A DNA stretch of 64,000 bases from Dichomitus squalens LYAD-421 SS1 (lineage: Eukaryota > Basidiomycota > Agaricomycetes > Polyporales > Polyporaceae). The position numbers and the translations under genes are program-made. The DNA is taken from contig NW_006766886.1 in assembly GCF_000275845.1 (NCBI RefSeq), positions 107,637 to 171,636 of the forward strand, written 5' to 3'. The notes under the pieces are model-generated. The model saw only the letters and a list, made by a program, of their open reading frames with translations, searched no databases and was not told where the DNA came from. Every line of letters begins with the position of its first letter. Position 1 is the first letter of the stretch. Below, in pieces: positions 10,283 to 22,743 of the stretch.

Positions 10283-12536
10283 ATGGACATCGCACAGGCC
10301 AGATACACGAGTGGCTTGTGCGTACTATCTTCCATTGCATTGGCCGGTTCCTCAGCAACTCACGCATGCCAATCTGCCCTGATCCAGCACCCACATCATC
10401 GACGGCAAGCCAGCCACCTCACCGACCACCACTTGGGTGATCAACCCGTCCACGGGAGAGCCTTTTGCGCAAGTCCCCATCGCCACAAAAGCGCAGCTCG
10501 AGCAGACCGTCGCTGCTGCCGAGCGGGCCTTCACCTCTTGGAGCGCCAAGGCTTGGCAGGAGCGAGCAGATGTGTTGCGCGCCCTAGCCGTCCTCATCGA
10601 GCGTCATGCTGAGAGCTTTGTGGAGTTGATCATGCGAGAGGTTGGGAAAGACCGTCATAGTGCGTGAGTAGCCCCATCCTTCCTCCATGTACAATGGTAT
10701 TGAGGAATCTTGACCTCGAGTACCTTCGAGGTAGGCGGCGCGCCGGAGGGACTTTCTAAGTCTGCAAGCCACAAGCTCGAGGAGGAGGTTGTGACGAGCG
10801 AACCGGGAAGGACGAGCAAGATACGATATCGGCCATATGGAGTGGTAAGTGTCCGTTACTCGCTGACGACCGACTGATCTACACGTTCAGCAATCAGTGT
10901 GCTGCTGCCATCGCGTTCAAGTATGTCTATTGCAAAATGAGAGCGAATGTCCAATGACACAATGCACAGCTTCCCACTTTTCTTCTGTATCCTCAAGCTA
11001 TCGCATGCTCTCTTGGCGGGGAATTGCCTAATTCTCAAGACATCGCCCACTGCGCCATGCGTTAGTCTGAAATTTGTGGAGCTCGCGCAGTCAGTTGTCC
11101 CTCCTGGCGTGCTCTCCGTGTTGTGTGGTGGTGATGAGTTGTAAGTCCTCCTGGTGACATCCCATCGTGACGTGTATGTGAAGCCGTTCGACTGGGACAT
11201 CAGGGGTCAATGGCTTGTTCAGCACCCACGTATTATGCGCTTTTCCTTCACGGGGTCGACGGCAACTGGCAAGGCCGTCATGCGCGAAGCCGCTGCAGGT
11301 GTCAAGAGCCTCACTCTTGAGCTGGGCGGGAACGACCCCGCAATCGTGCTTCCTGACGCCGACATCAAGAAGGTCGCCCAGTGCGTTCATCATATTCACT
11401 GCAACGACCCATAGTCTGTATGCTCACTTCACTTTACAGACATCTTCTCATCGGGGCGACCAATAATGCGGGCCAACAGTGCTTCGCTATGAAGCGGATC
11501 TTCATCCACGAAGACATTTACGACGCGGTTCGAGACGAGATCGTAGCGCTCGCAAAGCAGGCTAAAGTTGGGGATCCATTCGACGCCGAGACGATCATAG
11601 GTCCTGTCCAAAACAGACGAGTGTACGAGAAGCTGAAGTGCGCAACTAGTGGTCCTCAGCGGCGCGAAATAATTGTGATGCTCATTCGTAATGGCTTTGT
11701 TCTGCAGGGGGTTAGTTGCCGACTGCAAGGCCCGGGGCTACAACATCGCCTATGAGGGCGAGGCCGGTATGGCCGGAAGCAAGGGCTACTTCATCCCGAT
11801 CACGATCATCGACAACCCTCCTGACAATGCCAGGATTGTCCGCGAAGAACGTAAGTGCAGCTATGCGTCGCAGACGCTCGGACTCCCCCTGACCAGCGGG
11901 TTGCAGAATTCGGCCCCATCATACCATTACTGAAATGGAAGGATGACAATGAGGTCGTTGTGCGCGCAAGTGAGTGCTGCCTAGAGGATAGATACCATCG
12001 CAGTCGGACGTCGATGGTTGACGAATGCCTCGTTCTCACCGCCGCTTTTGCTGTGGTAGATGACACCGAGTACGGCCTGAACGCGTCGATCTGGGGCTCC
12101 AATATGGTGCGCATCCAAAACATCGCCGATAAGCTATATGTCGGGACAGGTAAGCCCTCTTGCCTGCTATATGTCCCGCGCGGGAAGACTGATTACTCAT
12201 GAAACTACGTCTTGCGCCAATGGCACCTAGTCTGGATCAACGAGTGGGCTGCAATGCACCCCGATCTAGTATGTCCATGTTATCTCCCGTCCGTCCCTAC
12301 CCTTAACTGACCACTTTTCAGCCTTTTCTGGGCGTGAAGGTAATGTCTCAATGCCATTTGCACGAATGGTCCTACCTTGAGATGGGACATTGATCCCACG
12401 GTCTATTTGCAACATTCAGCACTCCGGGGTGGGCGTCGAAAATTCAAAGCACGGCCTCCTTTCGTGGGTGTATCCCCAGGCGTATGTGTGCAGGGAGTCG
12501 CTGAATGGTGCTCTGACCGAGCCAGAGCTAGAGTAG
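10283..12536 (+). CDS. NAD(P)-dependent aldehyde dehydrogenase, copy 1 (intact)
   Basis: ALDH-superfamily enzymes oxidise aldehydes to acids. The start MDIAQARYTSGF is a short first exon joined to THIIDGKPATSPTT, matching the exon layout of the other two copies. Reading all exons across about eleven short GT-AG introns gives an unbroken frame. Superfamily landmarks are present: the Asn of FNFPLFF, the cofactor-binding Lys in GNCLILKTSP, the Gly motif FTGSTATGK, the general-base Glu in LELGGNDPAIV, the nucleophile Cys in NNAGQQCFAMK, and the second Glu in EEQFGPIIPLLKW. The C-terminus is WINEWAAMHPDL, PFLGVK, HSGVGVENSKHGLLSWVYP and ends RESLNGALTEPELE. No targeting peptide is obvious, so it is probably cytosolic. 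It is the upstream member of a tandem pair; the substrate is unknown. Confidence 0.9.
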
Positions 12537-13426
12537 CCGAGCCGCGATGCGCAATCCCGAAGTGGACTATAGGCGTAATATTTCTTGTTGTCTAGGGGCA
12601 CATGCACCCGCCTGCCTGACATTGTGTAGCGCCTCCTCCGAATCCTACTTCAAATACGACCGTCATGTGTACTGCGCATGTATTATCAGGTATCCCTCGT
12701 CCGATGTATTTGCAACGTCGCACTATTTCGAAATTCGCAATTGGCAACGGCGCATCTACCAAAGGGAGTTCAACTGCCGAGGTACTGGTACCATCGGCTG
12801 CGTATCGCTATCGGAAGAATATGCTGACCATCCTACTGCAGGTCACATTCACGATTTCACCTCTGTGCATTCAATCCTTGCCATAACGTAAGATGACATT
12901 GGCAAGGGCCCTCGCCCGCTCAGACGTGCAACTACGTGCTGGCATATAACGTATCTGATCGTGTCAACCTTTCTTACCATCATGACTATGGCTGGAGCTC
13001 ATCGTCAGCGGTCGTGCGCGCTTCTGCTCACGAGTTTCAGAACCCCTGCCAGCGTTCATTGTGGACAATATCGTACTAACCTTTGGCACAGATGTAATTG
13101 TACGTCATGATCTCCCCCTGCCTAACATAATCTAAGACCTAGCTGATTGTCTGATGTTGCATGCTCTGCGTCACTTTGGTCCTGGAGTGGGAACTTCAAA
13201 TAATGAGCGCAAAGTCTCAGGCGCCCCCCACCTGATTGTCAGAGGCTGGCCCGAAGATCGCTTCAAGGATTGCAAATCGCTTGAACGTTCATCAGCGCAC
13301 TGGGATATTTGGTACAGGGAATGATAGTGGCTCCACTGCTTCCCTCGTATCGAGTGATTCCAGGCGTAAGCTATATAGACTCCCAGCTTACAGGAAAGTC
13401 CGGCAGTACCCCACCGGTCGCCGTAC
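12537..13426. other. Spacer between tandem aldehyde dehydrogenases
   Basis: About 890 bp with no supported gene. Small frames at 12547-12891 and 13171-13437 show no motif. It probably carries the terminator of copy 1 and the promoter of copy 2. Confidence 0.4.
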
Positions 13427-15644
13427 ATGTTCACCATGGTTCACATCTTCACGGACTCCTTGTACGTGCGCTTTATAATCATCTTCACCTTCCCATTTCG
13501 CCAGCGCTGACATACATACGCGAATTGCCCCTGGCCGACTCAGCACGCACATCATTGACGGCAAGCCCGCTACCTCGCCCACTGCTGCACCAGTCATCGA
13601 CCCCGCAACGGGAGAGGTCTTCGCACAAGTTCCTGTCGCGACATATACCCAACTCGAGCAGACCGTCGCCGCCGCCGACAGGGCGTTCGCCTCTTGGAGC
13701 GCTAAGAGTTGGCAAGAGCGGGGGGATGTGCTGCATGCACTCGGTGCCCTCATCGAGCGCCATGCCGAACAGTTTACCAACCTAATCATGCGGGAGGTCG
13801 GGAAAGATCGTGGCAGCGCGTGAGTAGTCTGTTGACGAGACGCACAGTCATACTCACGACAGGCTGCCATCAGTGCCTTTGAGGTGGACCTTGCGGCGCA
13901 GGCCATCTCCGGATTTGCGAACCACAGGCTCGAGGACGAGATTGTGACGAATGATCACGGGAGATCAACCAAGGGCCGGTATCGACCATATGGAGTGGTA
14001 GGTCCCCGCCATTGACTGTGGAGCATCCACTAATATACCTCGCGACTAGTGTGCTGCTGTTATCGCATTCAAGTACGTGTTATGAGGGAAGAAGAGTCAT
14101 GGGTGTCTCAAAATAACATGACGCACAGTTTCCCCCTCATATTCACCATCCTCAAGCTATCCCACGCACTCTTAGCTGGGAATTGTCTTATCCTCAAGAC
14201 GGCGCCGACTACGCCATGCGTTCCTCTGAAGTTCACGGAGCTCGCTCAGTCGATAGTACCCCCAGGCGTGCTGTCCGTTCTCTATGGTGGAGACGACTTG
14301 TAAGTGCTTCAGTGACCATGCTGAATCGGTGATCAGACTTCAGTTGAACGGGACTCTAGGGGTCAATGGCTCGTCCAGCATCCACGCATCATGCGCTTCT
14401 CGTTCACAGGATCGACGGAAAGTGGTAGGGCTGTCATGCGCGAGGCGGCTGCAGGCGTCAAGCCCTCACCCTCGAGCTCGGCGGAAACGACCCGGCGATC
14501 GTGCTTCCCGACATTGACGTGAAGAAAGTCGCCCAGTACGTTCAGCGCACTCCCCGTGCCGTTGTTCGTCTTCGTCACTATGTGCTCATCGAGGATCGTA
14601 GACGGCTGTTCATCGGCGCGATAAATAACGCTGGGCAGCAATGCTTTGCCATGAAGCGACTCTTCATCCACGAGGACATCTACGACGCTGTCCGAGACGA
14701 GATAGTGACTCTAGCACGACATGCAAAAGTCGGCAATCCCTTCGATCCCGAGACGATCATGGGCCCTGTTCAGAACCAGCGGGTGTACGAGAAACTGAAG
14801 TGCGTATCCGGCAACAACTCCTGCGAGCAGACTGTCAAAATGCGCTCGTCTACGACCACTTGATCGTTGCGCAGGAGTCTCATCGCCGACTGCAAGGCGC
14901 ACGGATACAAGATCGCATATGAGGGCGAAGCCGGGCCTGCCGGAAGCAAAGGCTACTTCATCCCCATCACGGTCATCGACGACCCTCCGGACGACGCCAG
15001 AATCGTCCGCGAAGAACGTAATTGCGGCCCCGCACTACGACAGGCATTGTTCTGATGTGCGCTGTAGAATTCGGCCCCATCATTCCGCTGCTGAGATGGA
15101 AAGACGACGAAGAGGTGATCGTGCGCGCAAGTAAGCCCTAACACTGATCGCACCTGCGCAGACAGTGTCTCACGACCACGGCGTGGACTTTACCGCAGAT
15201 GACACCGAGTACGGCTTGGACGCGTCGATCTGGGGCTCCGACATGGAACGCATCCAGAAGATCGCGGATAAGGTATACGTCGGGACGGGTGGGTCCTCCA
15301 ATGCTGATGCACTCCTGGGCTAGCACACTAACTACTCATGTTCATGTACACGCATCCCTCCACTGCTACCAAGTGTGGATCAACGAATGGGCCGCGATGA
15401 CGGGCGACCTTGTGAGTACATACTCCACGCTCGTCCACCTTGATTTCGCCTCATCTCCAATGGCAGCCTATGAGGGGTGTGAAGGTACGGCCTCAGATGC
15501 GCTCCTGTACCATCGCAACGACACTACTGTTCAAACGCCTCTTCTCAGCACTCCGGGATAGGCGTAGAGAGCTCTAAGCACGGGCTTGCCGAATGGGTCT
15601 ACACCCAGGCATTCGTTTGCAGAGAATCGCTGGATGGCCCCTAG
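13427..15644 (+). pseudogene. Aldehyde dehydrogenase, copy 2, with a one-base frameshift
   Basis: This copy has the same exon plan and very similar sequence to copy 1: MFTMVHIFTDSF, then THIIDGKPATSPTAAPV, FEVDLAAQAISGFANH, GNCLILKTAPTTP, NNAG/GQQCFAMKRLF, WINEWAAMTGDL, PMRGVK, HSGIGVESSKHGLAEW and a stop at 15642-15644. In the exon coding FTGSTESGRAVMREAAAGVK, one base is missing at about 14463 relative to copy 1 (aag-agc-ctc becomes aag-cc-ctc). The frame therefore leaves the catalytic ELGGNDPAIV segment and terminates early. All other exons and splice sites look intact, including the Cys exon. It is either a very recent pseudogene or a single-base sequence error. Two possible in-frame ATGs exist (13427 and 13436). 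Confidence 0.8.
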
Positions 15645-16202
15645 AGCTTCCCAGCGTCATGTCGCTCCGATGTCAGCAGACTGTAATTTGATAATAGATG
15701 TAGTCAAGACTCAATTGTATAACGGCAACATCTCGAGAGCAATGCAGAATAGCTAAGCTAGATAGCAGTGATACACTGATCGTCCATGCACGGCCATTCA
15801 TGCAGCCGCGCCCTTTCCAAGTCCCAACAGTACCGATACCCAACAGTACGAGTACCACAACATGCGACAGAGGATCTTGGCCAAGATAGCCAGCGAAAGC
15901 GGCGGACGCAGGATTTTCTCCGCGCGATGTGCGCGACATAGAACCGCTCGTCTAGGGAGGGTCGAGAGCACGTGCTGGCGCCCGATACCACGCAGCAGGG
16001 ACGCGGCTAGGAAGTCGAGCGTAGGGGAGCCGGGTCTCGACGGCATGCCCGAGGGAGCGAGATTAAGCGCAATGGTAGCGCGTGTTGGATAGGATAGATG
16101 CGTGATGGTTTGTGTGGCCCGTCCTGTCTAAGTCCGCGGATCGAATCAAGTCTATGATAAGTCGTAGGTGGATCGTGAGGCGCAAATGACGTTGCGAGCG
16201 CG
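15645..16202. other. Convergent 3' spacer between ALDH copy 2 and the transporter
   Basis: About 560 bp between two convergent stops. No gene is supported. Overlapping open frames occur on both strands (15673-16046) without motifs. It presumably contains both polyadenylation regions. Confidence 0.4.
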
Positions 16203-18373
16203 TTAAGTTCGCTTCGCATATTTGGACGCGTTGCGGATGCGCTCGCCATACGTCCAGAGGAGGAACGGTCTGTGAACACGCGCATCGCCAGTCAGTAACG
16301 TATGCATGGAGCGGAGGGGGGGAGAGCGAAACTGGTACGCACGCAGGAATACCGACAGCAATCGCAAAGCATGCAAGGATGGTGTCGCCCTTGCCGTAGC
16401 CGAGGGCGTTGTACATCGCCGGCGCGAACAGCGGGAAGCCGAAACCGGCCAGCGAACGCAGGAACGTCACCGCCGCCAAAGCTAAAGCAAGAAACCCGTC
16501 AGGATGTGGCTATATGCGCTGCTCTCAGTGACACAGCACGTACCTGACGCAGCGTGGAGCGTGAACGCATCGATGACGTACGTCTGGATGGACTGGAAGT
16601 TGAGAATAGTACCCGCACCAACGAGCGCGATCCCAATGTCCGGCGCGATCCAGTGCACGTCCGCCCTTGCAGTCCACCCAGTGATGAGCAGTCCGATGGG
16701 CAGCAGAATTGTCCCTGGAATCATCGAGGCTGGATGTATGCTCGTCTTAGCGCAAAGTCAGAGCAGATGCAAGGCAGACGGATACGCACGCAATCGGTAC
16801 TCGGGCTTGCCACCACTACCGTTCTTCTTCGTGTAGTACACGTATATCCTGTCCATCAACCGCGCGTTGATCTGTGACGCCCCTGAGAGCCCAATACCGA
16901 GCGCGAGGTAGTGCAGGCCGGCGATACCGACGGGTTGGTGGTAAATACCCTCGAAGATAGAGTCTATCGTAGTGAGGAACACTAGGGACGTTCGTCAGAC
17001 ACCGAGGCTGTATTATGAACGTGGTACCGGATGACTCACAGTAGAGCGTTCCATAGATGAAAGCCATGTAAATTCCGAGAAGCTGAACGATGGGCTCGCG
17101 AGCGAAAAGCGCGAAAGGGCGCACGAGCGCCTTCGCCACGATTTTCTTCCAATGGCGGTCTGTGTTATCGAAGACGGTGCGAACCTCTCGCACATTGGCC
17201 TTCTCGGGGTCCATGCTCTTCCTAATTTTGTTTGCTTTGCGCTCAAGAAGGACGGGTGCGAAAGCTACAAAAGATGAACAAGATTAGCTTATGATGATGA
17301 TGGCGCAAGGTTAGATTTACTCACTTTCTTGGAGGAAGAAGAGGCCGAGCACCTGGATGAACGCGTCCACGATGGTGGTGGACCAGAAGACCCATCGCCA
17401 TGTCGATCTCTGCGCGATCCAGGCACCGCATGTGGGGCCAATGACTGGGCCGAGTAGGGGCGCCAGCGAGTAGACGGCAATGGCTTGTCCTCTTTCTTCG
17501 GCTTTCCACACGTCGCCTATCAGACCTCCACCGATCTAATTATACGCACCGCCAGTCAGTGCGTCACTCCCTACACACCTCGCTGGTCACGAGTCCAGCG
17601 ACCGGAAACAAAAACTCACAGACAGTGGCGCACTCCCGCCGAGGCCAGCGAGGAACCGGAAGGCAATAAGCTGCCCTGTGTTCTGGGCGAACGCGCAACC
17701 TAAATTCCACGCTGGGCACATGCATGCGTTGAGTCAAAGAGAGAGTAGCATACTACTCAAAGACACGCACCCAAATACCAGAGATTGGCTAATTGAAGGA
17801 CTCGGGAACGACCATACAACTCGCTCATCGGTCCCAGAAAGAGTGGACCAAAGGCTTGTGACGACAGACCCATCTCAGAAACTTAGAAAAACAAATATGT
17901 ACGCATGTGCTCACCATATGCAGCCACGAAGATAGACGTGAGCAGGGCTATTACCGCCGAGTTCGTGATCCCGAACTGTTGAGCGATCTGGTCGCTTGCG
18001 GGGGCCATCATGGAGGAGGAAACGGGGCTGATGAACGTGAAAGCGGAGACGATGGTAGTCGCTGCCCATTTTCGCCCAAAACTCCAGCTGCTCGTACGAG
18101 GGAAAGGTCAGGCCTGACACACAAGCATAGAAGAGAGTTCACGTACTTCTTCGGGTTTTCAGGATCATCCGGACCCTCCCAGTTGACGATCAAGACGTCG
18201 TCTTCTGAAGCGTCCTCGCTTGGGGGTGCCACTTTCGTCTTCTCGTTCTGTGGCTTGTCAGCCACATTCGCGTCGGTGTCTTCGATGTCGACCGGGCTAG
18301 TAACTCCGGGCTCTTCGTGAATCGTGGGAGACGCGGACGTCGAAGGGGTAGCGAGCCTGTGCTGGTCGGTCAT
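16203..18373 (-). CDS. Major facilitator superfamily transporter, DHA1 drug/polyamine antiporter type
   Basis: The protein starts MTDQHRLATPSTSASP with a long acidic cytosolic N-terminus, then NWEGPDDPENPKNW, the usual lead-in of fungal DHA1 transporters. Successive exons carry membrane segments: TFISPVSSSMMAPASDQ, SAVIALLTSIFVAAY, FGPLFLGPMSELYGR, FRFLAGLGGSAPLS, the motif GDVWKAEERG, and LAPLLGPVIGPTCGAW (antiporter motif). Then come a cytosolic loop rich in Lys/Arg and FLRSLAGFGFPLFAPAMY. The C-terminus PFLLWTYGERIRNASKYAKR ends at TAA 16203-16205. About ten short introns and twelve plausible TM helices are present. It likely exports drugs, polyamines or aromatic compounds by proton antiport. 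Its position between ALDH genes suggests related substrates, but that is inference. Confidence 0.9.
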
Positions 18374-19594
18374 GGTCGTAGTCGTGAGATGGTCGTGAAG
18401 TCGATGCTCCTGAGGTCAGCTATCGAAGACGGGACTGACGGAGAGGCCGGGCGGGTATATGAAGTGGGAATGGAACCGACGCGAACGGCATCATGGGTCA
18501 GCTGGGAGACGGCGTGCAGAGATAATTTGGGCCGGGCTCGGATGGTGTTCAGCACCATCCCCCAAGCCGAAAAGCCGATCCTCCACTCTCCCCTAAATGG
18601 AAGGCCACTTGCCTCTTCCGGCGAGCCATCAGTACTCCGAAGGGCTTCGGACTGCAGGCCGATGGGCGTCTGGCTGGGTGCCACACCACAGCAGCGACGA
18701 TGGCCCACCGCCAGATCTCGGCAGCTCGGTTGTCCCATACGTACATACACTTACAGTACCCACTGAACCACCGAGACCGAGCGCATCATTGATCCCCCAG
18801 GCCCTCCTCGTCTACCGAAGGCCCGCCTACTAATGGATAGGCCTTGCTGCGTGCTCGGCCCGAGGGAGATGGTATCTTACGTTCAGACGTTGACGAGAAC
18901 ATAAGATGCGCGTGGGTTACTCCGAGTAATTCAGTATGGAAGCGTGTCCGAGCTTCGAAACCTCCACGCATTGAGGAGCCTACACGAGTTGGTGACACTC
19001 TTCTCTCTGTGTGTGGCGCACCCCATTAGAACCCTGCAACGTGAGCTGACAGGACTATCTTCCAGTTTGCGACAAAGGCTACGCAATTTCTCGCTGCGAG
19101 TCGAACACATCTCTGCAGATAACGATTGCACTCACACGGTTACCCGATCCAACACTTCCACTATTGATCTGCATGAGCGTACACAGCCTCGCGCTCGTCA
19201 TATCTTCACCGATCTCCCATGTCAGCAACGGCTTTATCGGACCAAAGTCTGCCGCCCTACGACCGCGGATTCTGAAGTTGTGGCGGCACTCGGCGCCGCG
19301 AGTGGCCCCACAGTTGGTTCCCTGTAAGTAAGACATACGCAGCCAGAGAGGCCTGACGAACTCGGCAGTCGTCCAAAGGCCCGGTCGTTTTCCAATGAAA
19401 GGCCACGAGTTTGATAACTCACCGATCTGCAGTGAGGTAACCAGGGGTCAATGTAGCGGCTGGCAAAGCTCTCCATTCTCCTGCGCTTCGTTGGACAACG
19501 TTCACATGCAATTACTACACACAAACCAGCGCTCGGACCAGGTGCGTATACGCATCGATGCGAACGGGTTTCACGGCTAACGTTCTCCTGCAAC
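18374..19594. other. Spacer between transporter start and ALDH copy 3 end
   Basis: About 1.2 kb. It contains the transporter's upstream region and the 3' flank of ALDH copy 3. Open frames here (for example 19234-19749 minus) overlap the ALDH end and carry no motif. No repeat or RNA gene was seen. Confidence 0.4.
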
Positions 19595-21800
19595 TCAATC
19601 CAGTGACTCCTTACATGTGAAGGACTGAATGTATGCCCAGGAGGACAAGGCGTATTTCGAGCTCTCCACGCCTCCCCCCGAGTGCTTGAACGTATGGCAT
19701 CGTCAGCACCGGACACAGTCCCCGGATCACTTAGTGGCGGATGAATCATGAACGTTACCTTTGTACCCGTTATGAGCTACATACAGGCAGAGATCAAGTC
19801 AGTGCTGATCCACAGGCGAAAGGCGTTCACTTACATGGTCGCCGTCGATAACGCCCCATTCGTTGATCCAAACTGCATACAGGATTTTAGCGAACGAATG
19901 ATGGCAGCTCAGCTTGAGCGCAGCATACCCATGCCGTAGAACAGCCTGTCCGCGATGCTCCGAAGGCGTTTCATGTCGGATCCCCAGAGCGTCGCGCTGA
20001 ATCCATACTCGTCGCTATCTGCACCAAAAATCGCCGGCCCCACGGCGCCCAGGTCAGTATGCCACGAGCGAGGACCCCAGGTCAAGCCTTACTTGCGCGC
20101 GCCACCACTTCTCCGTCATCTCGCCACTTCAAGAGCGGAATGATCGGGCCGAATTCTGGCATGCACCCGAAAAGTTAGAAAGAAGCGCAGGCTCGGAAGG
20201 CTCTACCGCACTCACGCTCTTCGCGGACGACCCGAGAGTCTTCCGGGGGGTTGTCTAGGATCGTGACCGGTATGAAGTATCCCTTGGACTTCTCCCCGTG
20301 AGCGGGAGCCTCGCACTCGAAGGCGATCTTGTAGCCTTTGTCCTTCGAGTCGGCCATGAGACCTCTGTCGAACAGATTGTGAGTAATGCGAGGCTGCATT
20401 CGGTGACGGCAAGGTCCGGACACACTTCAGCTTGTCGTACTGTCTCTGATTCTGCACAGGGCCGATAGTTGTCTCCGGGTCGAATGGGTCGCCAACTACC
20501 GCGGCCCGGGCAAGCGCCACGATCTCATCTCGGAAGGCGTCGTAGACGTCTTCGTGGATATAAAGCCGCTTGGTGTTGAAGCATATCTGCCCGGCGTTGC
20601 TCGTGGCCGCCAGGAAGAGGTGTCTACGTGATCTCGTAAGCACGTGAGCATTATATGAGATCGAATAGCCTACTTACTGCGCCACCTTCTTGACGTCGAC
20701 GTCGGGGAGCACAATCGCAGGATCGTTACCTCCTAGTTCCAGAGTGATGTTCTTGACATGTGGGGCGGCTGAGCTTAGGATAGCGCGCCCAGCCGCCGTG
20801 GAGCCCGTGAAGGAGATGCGCCAGATTCGCGGGTGCTCTACGATCCACTGGCCTCTGCGAAGTATTCCAGTTAGGCTTTGTCCGTGACCTGGATGGGCTG
20901 GACATACAAATCACTACCACCGTAGAGTGCGGAGAGCACTCCCGGAGGGACAATAGATTGAGCGAGCTCGACGAACTTGAGGGCGACGCACGGCGAGGTT
21001 GGCGGAACCTTAATGATGAGACAATTTCCAACGAGGAGGGAGTGGCCCAACTTGAGGACGCACAGAACCAGCGGGAAGCTGGGTTATAATTATGACAAGT
21101 TGTAGATTTCAGCATGCTTCGCGTTACATCTATGTCAGGAAGACACCTACTTGAATGCAATGATCGCGCCACACTGGTGTCAGACTTCAGCATGCGGTAT
21201 AGTTAGCCGACAGAAGTAGTAACGACGCCTACCACTCCGTACGGCCGGTAGCGGACTTGTGACACCCTCCCTGTCGCCCCTGTCGAGACCTCGTCCTGCA
21301 GGGTGTGCGATGCATATGCACGTAGCCATGAAGATGCACTCATAACCTCATATGCCCTATGACAAAAGTCCCATCAGCAACTCGTCCGCCCGTTACAACA
21401 AGCCAAGAAGAGGTCGCTTACGCGCTGGCGCGGTCCTTGCCAACTTCTCGCATGATCATCGTATTAAACCGCTCCGCATGCCGCTCGATGAGTGCAGCAA
21501 GGGCCCTCAAGATGTCTGCTCGCTCGCCCCATGCCTTCGCACTCCAGGTAGGGAAGGCGCGCTCGGCGGCGGCGATAGTCTCCTCCAGCTGTTCTCGAGT
21601 CGCGACGGGAACGTGGGCGAAGACTTCCCCGGTGGAGGGATTGATGGCCTCGGCATTGGTAGGGGAGTCAGCAAGTTTCCCATCAATGACATGTTTGCTG
21701 AAGTATAGAGCCGGTCAGCGAGATCTGTGGACCGGAAAGCCGTGCCCTGGCTGACTTACAAACTGTCTGTGGAGAGTGCGGTTTTCTCGAAAGCATCCAT
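19595..21800 (-). CDS. NAD(P)-dependent aldehyde dehydrogenase, copy 3 (intact, diverged)
   Basis: The first exon MDAFEKTALSTDSL is followed by HVIDGKLADSPTNAE, VFAHVPVATREQLEETIA and IMREVGKDRASA. It then has the conserved ALDH landmarks: GNCLIIKVPPTSPC, FTGSTAAGRAI, catalytic Glu in LELGGNDPAIVL, catalytic Cys in NAGQICFNTK, and QFGPIIPLLKWRDD. Intron positions match copies 1 and 2, including the tiny exon LITGTK that corresponds to PFLGVK. The C-terminal exon is HSGGGVESSKYALSSWAYIQ, ending KESLD at TGA 19595-19597. It differs from copies 1/2 at many residues (for example EAPAHGEKSKGYF versus EAGMAGSKGYF), so it is an older duplicate. It lies on the opposite strand, with the MFS gene between. 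Substrate is unknown; cytosolic location is likely. Confidence 0.9.
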
Positions 21801-21856
21801 GGAGTAGAAGCGGCTGAAGCGTGGATTATGGAGGCTACCGTGTGGGCTTCGACCCT

Positions 21857-21862
21857 TATATA
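21857..21862 (-). promoter_or_regulatory. TATA box of ALDH copy 3
   Basis: On the minus strand the sequence reads GGTATATAAGGG, about 57 bp before the ATG at 21800. Position and consensus fit a fungal TATA element; function is inferred. Confidence 0.55.
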
Positions 21863-22632
21863 CCTCGAGTCCGACGCGAAGGACAAGTGGGTTTCCGAGT
21901 CCTGTGACTACATCATGGTAGCCGAAGGACTCCGCAACTCTGCTGTAGAATCATCGGACAGCGTCAGTAGCCACCGAGCCTATTGAAGGACAAGACGTCC
22001 TTGGGACCGATTTCGTCATCTGCTGCATTACGTCGGCGTCGACGAGTTCAGCCTATGAGCAGGGGCGAAGCTATCGACCTCCCACGATGGCGTAGTAAGA
22101 CACACGCACACGTAACTCACCTACGTCCTAGGGGAGCACCATTGGTTTCGTGCATTGCAGTCAACGTTCTATTCGCTTCACGTGGTACTGCCTTGCTGGG
22201 GATCCGAAGATGTCAGGGAAAAGAAGGGCGATTAATATGTTGAAGGGAGGATTCTAAGCAGCGGTTACCCACCGTCACCAGGGCGTGTGTCCACCCAGCA
22301 TGTTTCTGTGCTTTCCGAGGTAAATGGGGGGGGTGATTGATGCGACTTGGAACACCAAATCAAGAGACTGGCCAGAACTACGCTTACCGAGTCGTCTGCC
22401 TACTTGTCTCAGCTGACTCGCTCCCACGTCCCAAGGAACGGGGGGGCAACGCCAGCGGCGAATCGCTGCAAGATACTATCGGTCAAAATAAACGACAGCG
22501 CCACACCTATATACCGCAACGCCAGCACAAGTCATGCTAGACTCAACTAGATCTGGAGGTATATGTCTTCAGTACATCTCCTGAGCGAGGTGACTACTGT
22601 AGACTACCTCTTGATGCATGAAGTCATAGTTG

Positions 22633-22743
22633 ATAATGCATATCGCCGCAGAGGCCCCGGACTTGTACCAAGCCGGCGCTTCACATTCGATAGGCCGTCC
22701 AATAATGCATACGGAATTAGGGGTACCGACCCTATGCATTATT
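22633..22743. repeat. AATAATGCATA inverted repeat with an extra upstream copy
   Basis: AATAATGCATA at 22701-22711 is exactly inverted as TATGCATTATT at 22733-22743, with a 21-nt spacer. A third copy of ATAATGCATA lies at 22633-22642. It could be a hairpin, a dyad protein-binding site or the trace of a small inverted-repeat element. Confidence 0.55.

Noticed and set aside
10283..15644. Idea that the two tandem ALDHs are an assembly duplicate of one gene
   Set aside because: They differ at many positions in exons and introns (for example TTTWVINPSTGEPF versus TAAPVIDPATGEVF), so they are real paralogs.
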